NCBI RefSeq assembly: GCF_027066465.1
Contig: NZ_JAMONU010000111.1
Location: 1-10,263, forward strand
Source of the DNA: Thermococcus sp.
Lineage (GTDB): Archaea > Methanobacteriota_B > Thermococci > Thermococcales > Thermococcaceae
Length of the DNA: 10,263 nucleotides
Reading direction: 5' to 3'
Shown here: positions 6,146-10,263 of the stretch, piece after piece
How positions within the stretch are numbered: position 1 is the first letter of the stretch
Layout: each line of letters begins with the position of its first letter
Made by a program: the position numbers and the translations under genes
The notes under the pieces: model-generated
What the model saw: only the letters and a program-made list of their open reading frames with translations
The model's database searches: none
What the model was told of the DNA's origin: nothing

Positions 6146-6187
6146 GCACTTACTCTTCAGCCAGCGCTTGCGAAGCAGGGGCTATTG

Positions 6188-6295
6188 TGGTGCCGGGGCG
6201 GGGCTTTGAACCCCGGACCTCTCGGTTTCTCAGGCTCCCCCGAAGGGGAGCGGCCCTATGAGCCGAGCGCTCTGACCAGGCTAAGCTACCCCGGC
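6188..6295 (-). tRNA. Elongator tRNA-Met (CAT) with intron and encoded CCA
   Basis: The minus strand folds as a full cloverleaf. The 7-bp acceptor is GCCGGGG/CCCCGGC, the D arm GCTT...GAGC, the anticodon stem CTCGG/CCGAG, and the T arm CGGGG-TTCAAAG-CCCCG. Discriminator A73 (6191) is followed by an encoded CCA (6188-6190). The anticodon CAT is at 6258-6260. A 30-base intron splits the anticodon loop. It is the elongator rather than the initiator form because it starts G-C and lacks the A1 start and the AGCGGGAT-type acceptor of the archaeal initiator. A CAT anticodon could also belong to tRNA-Ile2 (agmatidine-modified). An intron in elongator tRNA-Met is known in Thermococcales, which favours Met. 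Confidence 0.93.
6227..6256 (-). other. tRNA-Met intron with canonical bulge-helix-bulge
   Basis: A 30-base intron lies between positions 37 and 38. The anticodon-loop bases CTCA pair with TGAG in the intron to give the central 4-bp helix. The 5' bulge is TA^G and the 3' bulge AA^A, each cut after its second base, which is the canonical archaeal splicing-endonuclease substrate. The middle of the intron is a GCTCCCC/GGGGAGC stem capped by the very stable C(TTCG)G tetraloop. Nothing in the intron resembles a C/D-box guide RNA, unlike the tRNA-Trp intron of these organisms. Confidence 0.92.
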
Positions 6296-6332
6296 ACAGC
6301 CCGAGCGCTCGACCTATACCTTTCGGCGGGCG

Positions 6333-6342
6333 TTTTTAAATC
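6333..6342 (-). promoter_or_regulatory. TATA box of tRNA-Met
   Basis: The minus strand reads GATTTAAAAA just after the rhomboid stop codon (6348-6350) and about 40-45 bases before the tRNA 5' end (6295). Transcription would begin around 6310-6315, leaving a short 5' leader for RNase P. Read-through from the rhomboid gene is also possible, as no T-run separates them. Confidence 0.6.
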
Positions 6343-6347
6343 TTTCG

Positions 6348-6962
6348 CTAATAGTAGCCGTAAGCGTAGGCCCAAGTGAGCTTCCTCTTTATGACCCGGC
6401 CGTAGTAGTAGCCTATGAGCATTCCCACTATTAGACCGCCGAGGTGGGCGAAGGCGTTTACTCCCGGGAGAAAGCTGTTTATTAGGAAGAGCACGAACGC
6501 GTTTATTATCGCCATCTGCATGTTTCCGCCAAGGACACCGTTGATTAGTATCAGCGCCCCCGCGATACCGAAGAGAGCCCCGCTCGCACCTGCGCTGATA
6601 ACGTTCGGAGGAAGCAGGAGCAAGGTGAGCAGATTGCCCGCGAGTCCGGAGACGATGTATATCACAACGACTCTCTTAGGCCCGAGAATTCTCTCAAGCT
6701 GACTCCCCATGATTAGGAGGAAGTACATGTTGAAGGCTATGTGGATGATGCTGACGTGGACGAACATCGCAGTGAATGGCTGCCACCAGGCTCCAAGGTG
6801 AAGGACCGCGTAGTTCCACTGACCGAGCACCGCCAGAACTCTCCCGCTGATGCTTATCGGGTTTCTGCTGAGTATTGCTTCAAACACGTAGACCGCGACG
6901 TTTATGAGGAACAGTGTAAAGGTGGCCTTCCCGTAGCGGTAGAAGTAGCGTTCAAGACTCAT
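6348..6962 (-). CDS. Rhomboid-family intramembrane serine protease
   Basis: A 204-residue polytopic membrane protein of the minimal six-helix rhomboid type, which cleaves membrane-spanning substrates within the lipid bilayer. The serine of GASG (S127, in VISAGASGALFG) and the histidine of the last core helix (H173, in NAFAHLGGLIVG) form the Ser-His dyad. The oxyanion-side HxxxN motif is H74/N78 (HIAFNMYF), and the L1-loop stretch WWQPFTAMFVH is present. No extra soluble domain is attached; the tail is short and tyrosine-rich (YAYGYY). The ATG at 6962 overlaps the end of the upstream phosphatase gene by 11 bases, and GGAG-type purines in that gene's last codons serve as ribosome binding site. 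It is the last protein gene of the DUF63-phosphatase-rhomboid operon. The substrate cannot be told from sequence. Confidence 0.94.
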   Translation of the reverse strand: MSLERYFYRYGKATFTLFLINVAVYVFEAILSRNPISISGRVLAVLGQWNYAVLHLGAWWQPFTAMFVHVSIIHIAFNMYFLLIMGSQLERILGPKRVVVIYIVSGLAGNLLTLLLLPPNVISAGASGALFGIAGALILINGVLGGNMQMAIINAFVLFLINSFLPGVNAFAHLGGLIVGMLIGYYYGRVIKRKLTWAYAYGYY

Positions 6963-7722
6963 TCCCCAGCTCCTCCAGGATTATTTTGAGGATTCTCTCG
7001 TTCGCAACGGCGATGACGTTGGTGTTAACCTCTGCCTTCAGCTCAAACTCGAGCGGTTCTCCCCTCTCGTCGGTTACTATTCCCCCGGCTTCCCTCACGA
7101 GCATGACCCCGGCCGCTATGTCCGTTGGCCTCACGTAGTTCCTTATGTCGAAGACCCCGTCGAGCGAGCCCTTGGCGGTGTAGGCCATTTCAACGGCTAT
7201 CGCTCCAAGAACACGGACCCGCTTAACCCTCTTCACGAGACCGAGACATTTACCGCGCGTGTAGAAGCTTATGGCTTCCTTTCCGGGTTCTGGCGTATTA
7301 ACGTGGATGGGCCTTCCGTTGAGGTAGGCTCCTTCCCCTGGAATCGCCTCGTAGAATGCCTTCGGGAAGAACTCGTAGATGGCCCCATAGACGGGCTTCC
7401 TTTCTCTGAAGACGGCAAAGCTGAAGGCGAATATCGGGATTCCCATCGAGAAGTTGTATGACCCGTCGAGGGGGTCAACGACAACTGTGTAGTCGCTTCC
7501 AACGTCTATCTCCCCGACCTCCTCGCTCACTATGTTGACGCCGAGCGGTTTGAGGTGCCTTATAATCAGGTCCTCCGCGACCTTGTCGACGTATTTTGTT
7601 ACATCCCCGCTCACGTTCGTTCCGACGTTTTCACCGGCTTTCTTCGTGCCGAAGAGAGGCATTATCGTCTTCTCCAAATCCTTCGCCATGTTGAGCGCAA
7701 TCTCGTTCCAGGCAAACTCCAT
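6952..7722 (-). CDS. Inositol monophosphatase / archaeal fructose-1,6-bisphosphatase family
   Basis: A 256-residue lithium-sensitive-type Mg2+ phosphatase. Counting from ATG 7722, the metal-binding signature is E67/E68 (SEEVG), D83-P-L-D86-G-S (VVDPLDGSYNF) and D201 (RPTDIAAG). Archaeal homologues (P. furiosus and M. jannaschii types) act on both inositol-1-phosphate and fructose-1,6-bisphosphate. Free inositol can go into the heat-stress solute di-myo-inositol phosphate and into inositol lipids. The main gluconeogenic FBPase of Thermococcales is a different family, so the inositol role may dominate; that is inference. The in-frame GTG at 7731 is rejected because it is part of the Shine-Dalgarno GAGGTGA; the ATG at 7722 is five bases from it and gives the usual length. 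The DUF63 stop is five bases upstream and the rhomboid start overlaps the end by 11 bases, so the genes are surely co-transcribed. Confidence 0.93.
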   Translation of the reverse strand: MEFAWNEIALNMAKDLEKTIMPLFGTKKAGENVGTNVSGDVTKYVDKVAEDLIIRHLKPLGVNIVSEEVGEIDVGSDYTVVVDPLDGSYNFSMGIPIFAFSFAVFRERKPVYGAIYEFFPKAFYEAIPGEGAYLNGRPIHVNTPEPGKEAISFYTRGKCLGLVKRVKRVRVLGAIAVEMAYTAKGSLDGVFDIRNYVRPTDIAAGVMLVREAGGIVTDERGEPLEFELKAEVNTNVIAVANERILKIILEELGNES

Positions 7723-7727
7723 ACGAA

Positions 7728-8537
7728 TCACCTCAACAGGGTTATGAGCAGGTTCCTCGTTCCGGGGCCGAAACCGAGTATGAAAATTGTGAGCTTAATG
7801 AAGTTTATAAGCTCGGGGTCCTCGTCCTTCATGAGCCTGTCGAGTATGTAAACCACGACCGTTATTATCACGAACTTCTCAAGGTACATAACAGCAGGCG
7901 TGTGAAAGATGCTCATCAGCGTCCTAGCGAGAACGTGCTGCTCCCAGAATCCGAAGAACTGAATTCCAACGAAGGTCGTCGTCGCGTCGTAGAAGTGGGT
8001 GTAGTAGAGAACTTTGTTGTTCCTTACCAGCTCGAACTTCTTTGTGAGAAGCCAGATAAACGTTTCCGCAACGAGAAGGCTCGGAATGAAGTATTTGAAG
8101 AACCCCCACCTAACGGAGACCCTGTTCCAGTTAATAACCATTATGAATAGCAGACCCGCGACGAGAACCCACCCGAAGTCGCGGTAGATTGAATACAGCC
8201 TTTCATCGGGACCGAGATGCCTCCAGACTGCAAAGAGGGACGCTATTGCAAAGCCTGCTATAACAAAGTAGCCCCCGGGACTGACGGTGAGATAGGTTCT
8301 TGGGAGCAGGCCGATGTCGGTCATGCTCCTCATCAGAGGCCCGAGGATTATGTAGGGCATCAGCGAGATGAAAAAGCGCTCATCCACGCGGATTCTCATT
8401 CTCTTGAGCATTTTGTACAGGAGGAGAACCGCGATACCGAGGATTACGGCGTACGTGAGCGTGTTCACGATGTTGTAGCCCTGATTGTATTTTATTGGGG
8501 CGACGAAATACTTGTAAAAAAACTCGTAGAGTCCCAT
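7728..8537 (-). CDS. DUF63-family archaeal integral membrane protein
   Basis: A 269-residue protein with about seven or eight hydrophobic segments, matching the archaeal DUF63 membrane family of unknown function. Recognisable stretches are YNQGYNIVNTLTYA near the N-terminus, RSMTDIGLLPRTYLTVSPGG (residues 70-89), YYTHFYDATTTFVG (about 178-191), HTPAVMYLEK (212-221) and GFGPGTRN (255-262). Polar or charged residues R70, D74, R80, H181, D184, H201, H212, E220 and R261 lie in or at the ends of hydrophobic segments, more than a purely structural protein would need. This hints at a membrane enzyme or transporter, by inference only. The ATG at 8537 follows GGTGGT. It is the first gene of the operon with the phosphatase (five bases after its stop) and rhomboid, and is divergent from egsA. 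No biochemical function is assigned. Confidence 0.88.
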   Translation of the reverse strand: MGLYEFFYKYFVAPIKYNQGYNIVNTLTYAVILGIAVLLLYKMLKRMRIRVDERFFISLMPYIILGPLMRSMTDIGLLPRTYLTVSPGGYFVIAGFAIASLFAVWRHLGPDERLYSIYRDFGWVLVAGLLFIMVINWNRVSVRWGFFKYFIPSLLVAETFIWLLTKKFELVRNNKVLYYTHFYDATTTFVGIQFFGFWEQHVLARTLMSIFHTPAVMYLEKFVIITVVVYILDRLMKDEDPELINFIKLTIFILGFGPGTRNLLITLLR

Positions 8538-8565
8538 TCGACCACCATAGACGGTTGTTCCGATA

Positions 8566-8579
8566 GCCTTAAAGCTTTT
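8566..8579. promoter_or_regulatory. Shared A/T box between divergent DUF63 operon and egsA
   Basis: The only A/T-rich element in the 68-base gap is CTTAAAGCTTTT. On the plus strand TTAAAG lies about 32-37 bases before the egsA ATG (8606). On the minus strand CTTTAAGG lies about 29-36 bases before the DUF63 ATG (8537). Either two TATA boxes overlap or one nearly symmetric box serves both directions, so the two transcription units may compete for or share promoter factors. Confidence 0.5.
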
Positions 8580-8605
8580 CCTTCCGAGAGGTTAGGGGTG
8601 GGAGA

Positions 8606-9658
8606 ATGAAGGGGTTACACCTCATGCAGCTCCCCCGTGAGGTTCTGCTTGGAGAGAACTTGAAGGGGGAAGTCCTCAGCGTTGCGAGACGGCTCGGCCT
8701 CGGTGAGAAGGTCGTCATACTCTATGGACCGAAGACAAAGGAGATAGCGGGTAAAGACGTTGAGAGGAACCTCAAATCCAAATACGAAGTTGTCCCGCTC
8801 ACCATTAGAAAAGGCGCAACGATGGAAGAAGTTGAAAGAACTATCAACCTGATAAAGGACGAAAGCGCGGACTGGGTCATAGCGGTTGGCGGCGGAAGCA
8901 TAATAGACGTCGCCAAGCTGGCTTCCTTCAAAACGGGCGTTCCCTTCGTCAGCTTTCCAACGACCGCTTCCCACGACGGCATAGCAAGCGCCAACGCCTC
9001 GATAAAAGGGTTGGGGGCCAAAACCTCGATTAAGGCCATTCCCCCCGTTGCAATAATAGCGGACGTCAACGTAATCAAAACCGCCCCGTACAGGTATCTA
9101 GCGGCCGGCGTCGGCGACACCATAAGCAACCTGACCGCCGTGAGGGACTGGCAGCTGGCCCACAGGATTCGGGGAGAGTACTACAGCGAGTACGCCGCGT
9201 CGCTGTCCCTGATGAGCGCTAAGATGGTGATAAGGAACGCCGACATAATAAGGCTCGGAAACGAGGAGAGCGTGAGGAAGGTTATAAAGGCCCTTATCTC
9301 AACGGGCGTCGCTATGAGCATAGCCGGCTCTTCAAGGCCTGCAAGCGGAGCCGAGCACCTGTTCAGCCACGCCCTCGATATACTCCTCGATAAACCCGCC
9401 TTACACGGCGAGCAGACGGGACTGGGGACGATTATCATGGCCTACCTCCACGGTATGAGGTGGGAGCGCGTTAGGGAAACCTTAAAGAGGGTCGGCGCCC
9501 CAACTACAGCGTATGAGCTTGGAATCGAACCCGAGGTTATAATCGAGGCCCTCACGATTGCCCACACCATAAGGCCCGAACGCTACACAATCCTCGGAAA
9601 GGACGGCCTGACGAGGGAAGCGGCGGAGAAAGCCGCTAAAATAACCGGGGTCATCTGA
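8606..9658 (+). CDS. egsA: sn-glycerol-1-phosphate dehydrogenase
   Basis: A 350-residue NAD(P)-dependent, Zn2+-dependent enzyme that reduces dihydroxyacetone phosphate to sn-glycerol-1-phosphate, the first committed step of archaeal ether-lipid backbone synthesis. Visible are the nucleotide-binding GGGSIIDVAK (95-104), the substrate/cofactor stretch FPTTASHDGIAS (117-128), and the zinc ligands D171 (GVGDTISN), H251 (GAEHLFSH) and H267 (PALHGEQTG). The length and the whole iron-alcohol/glycerol-dehydrogenase-like pattern fit the archaeal family. The ATG at 8606 follows GGGGTG (8595-8600) at good spacing; the internal ATG at 8624 has no ribosome binding site. It is divergent from the DUF63 operon, and the UPF0179 gene starts 33 bases after its stop in the same direction, possibly in one transcript. 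Confidence 0.96.
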   Translation: MKGLHLMQLPREVLLGENLKGEVLSVARRLGLGEKVVILYGPKTKEIAGKDVERNLKSKYEVVPLTIRKGATMEEVERTINLIKDESADWVIAVGGGSIIDVAKLASFKTGVPFVSFPTTASHDGIASANASIKGLGAKTSIKAIPPVAIIADVNVIKTAPYRYLAAGVGDTISNLTAVRDWQLAHRIRGEYYSEYAASLSLMSAKMVIRNADIIRLGNEESVRKVIKALISTGVAMSIAGSSRPASGAEHLFSHALDILLDKPALHGEQTGLGTIIMAYLHGMRWERVRETLKRVGAPTTAYELGIEPEVIIEALTIAHTIRPERYTILGKDGLTREAAEKAAKITGVI

Positions 9659-9691
9659 CGGTTATCCTCATAAAACGGGGAGGTGTTTGAA

Positions 9692-10126
9692 ATGGCCATA
9701 ATCACGTTAGTTGGTGAAAAGCTCGCAAAACCGGGTGTTGAGTTCATATTCTATGGACCCGCCGAGCCGTGCAAAACCTGCAAGCTCGCCGGGGTGTGCG
9801 TAGGGAACCTCGAGCCTGGGAGGAGGTATAAAATACTCCGCGTAAGGAGTATGCCCTCGCACTCCTGTCCGCTGCACGAGGGCAAAGTCCGCGTCGTCGA
9901 GGTCGTCGAACCGAGCATTGAGGTAGCGATTGAACCCAGACTGGCGATAGTTGGCTCGATAATACAGCTGAAGTTCGAGGACTGCAACGACCCCAAGAAG
10001 AGAGACCTCTTTAAGCCGGAGGGCCTCTTCGAGGGCGACCACGTGAAAATAATCGAGGTAACCGGCGAAGTGGAGTGCAACGGAAAAACGTATAAAATAG
10101 TCAAGGTCATGCGCAAAAAAGACTAA
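9692..10126 (+). CDS. UPF0179 family protein, cysteine-rich, function unknown
   Basis: A 144-residue protein of the archaeal UPF0179 family. Its first half carries C27-X2-C30-X5-C36 ([11 protein letters not shown]) and C59 (SHSCPLHEG), with H62 close by: a likely four-cysteine metal or Fe-S site. C98 and C129 lie further on. No membrane segment or signal peptide is seen; the rest is beta-rich with charged loops and a lysine-rich end. The in-frame GTG at 9683 is rejected because it is part of GGGGAGGTG (9677-9685), the ribosome binding site for the ATG at 9692. It follows egsA by 33 bases. A CATAAAAC stretch (9669-9676) in the gap could be a weak promoter, so it may be transcribed with egsA or by itself. 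The stop overlaps the convergent next gene by four bases. The family call is good; the function is unknown. Confidence 0.88.
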   Translation: MAIITLVGEKLAKPGVEFIFYGPAEPCKTCKLAGVCVGNLEPGRRYKILRVRSMPSHSCPLHEGKVRVVEVVEPSIEVAIEPRLAIVGSIIQLKFEDCNDPKKRDLFKPEGLFEGDHVKIIEVTGEVECNGKTYKIVKVMRKKD

Positions 10127-10263
10127 CCCGCAAAGATGACCCTTTCCTTTTCAGTCCTGACTTTGTATGCCCTTATTTTTCCTTCGAGGAAGAGCCTTAT
10201 TGCTTCAAGGGTCTTTTCCATCCTCAGGAACTCTTTTCTGGCCTCTTCAACGCTGACCTCCTC
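10123..10263 (-). CDS. C-terminal 46 codons of an unidentified gene (partial)
   Basis: An open minus-strand frame runs from the right edge to a TAG at 10123-10125. It encodes a charged, helix-prone tail ([20 protein letters not shown], then [20 protein letters not shown]) with codon use like the real genes nearby. No motif identifies the family. The stop overlaps the TAA of the convergent UPF0179 gene. It is judged real because the frame is fully open with Thermococcales-type codons (AAG, GAG, AGG, ATA) and the remaining space is otherwise unexplained. Confidence 0.6.
   Translation of the reverse strand, partial: EEVSVEEARKEFLRMEKTLEAIRLFLEGKIRAYKVRTEKERVIFAG

Noticed and set aside
6188..6295. 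Reading the tRNA as initiator tRNA-Met or tRNA-Ile2
   Set aside because: The acceptor begins with a G-C pair and lacks the initiator-type 5' end; Ile2 cannot be excluded by anticodon alone, but the intron and overall sequence fit the Thermococcales elongator tRNA-Met.
8217..8609. 130-codon plus-strand frame opposite DUF63, running into the egsA start
   Set aside because: The minus strand encodes recognisable DUF63 segments; the plus-strand product has no hydrophobic or motif pattern and would cover the divergent promoter.
8722..9129. 135-codon minus-strand frame opposite egsA
   Set aside because: It is a shadow of the egsA coding sequence, which has clear NAD- and zinc-binding motifs.
1..10263. 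CRISPR arrays, insertion sequences, toxin-antitoxin or restriction genes
   Set aside because: I looked for regularly spaced repeats, transposase motifs and defence-gene signatures on both strands and saw none.

Overview
This window looks like chromosomal DNA of a hyperthermophilic euryarchaeon of the order Thermococcales. Its G+C-rich coding DNA points to Thermococcus rather than Pyrococcus. The supporting signs are a glycerol-1-phosphate dehydrogenase for archaeal ether lipids, an archaeal asparaginyl-tRNA synthetase very like the Pyrococcus enzyme as I remember it, an elongator tRNA-Met with a bulge-helix-bulge intron, a short-NfeD/stomatin pair, DUF63 and UPF0179 proteins, A/T-rich TATA boxes about 25 bases before short leaders, and GGAGGTG-type ribosome binding sites. 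No gene in the window is virus- or plasmid-like.

Layout. Bases 1-1438 (minus, cut by the left edge) encode a PAPS-reductase-like PP-loop protein carrying a zinc ribbon and a PUA domain. It is divergent from a stomatin/short-NfeD operon (1584-2937, plus). A metal-dependent amidohydrolase (2906-4135, minus) runs tail to tail into nfeD with a 32-base overlap. After a 213-base intergenic stretch comes asnS (4349-5641, plus). A low-G+C, hairpin-rich island (5642-6187) follows. It is about 44% G+C by hand count over 5761-6180, against 60-70% in two 60-base lines of asnS. The island holds one doubtful small ORF and lies against the 3' end of an intron-containing tRNA-Met(CAT) (6188-6295, minus). Next is a tightly packed minus-strand operon, read as DUF63 membrane protein, inositol monophosphatase/FBPase-family phosphatase, then rhomboid protease (8537 down to 6348). 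Divergent from it is egsA (8606-9658, plus), followed by a cysteine-rich UPF0179 gene (9692-10126). The last 46 codons of an unidentified minus-strand gene reach the right edge.

How the genes fit together. asnS and tRNA-Met are translation genes, and the PUA-containing PP-loop protein may be an RNA-modifying sulfur enzyme rather than a sulfate-assimilation enzyme. Several genes relate to membranes: stomatin with NfeD, the rhomboid protease, DUF63, a phosphatase that can supply free inositol, and the enzyme that sets the stereochemistry of the archaeal lipid backbone. I found no CRISPR array, insertion sequence or clear defence system. The least explained parts are the 5642-6187 island, the stretch before asnS, and the functions of DUF63, UPF0179 and the PUA/PP-loop protein.
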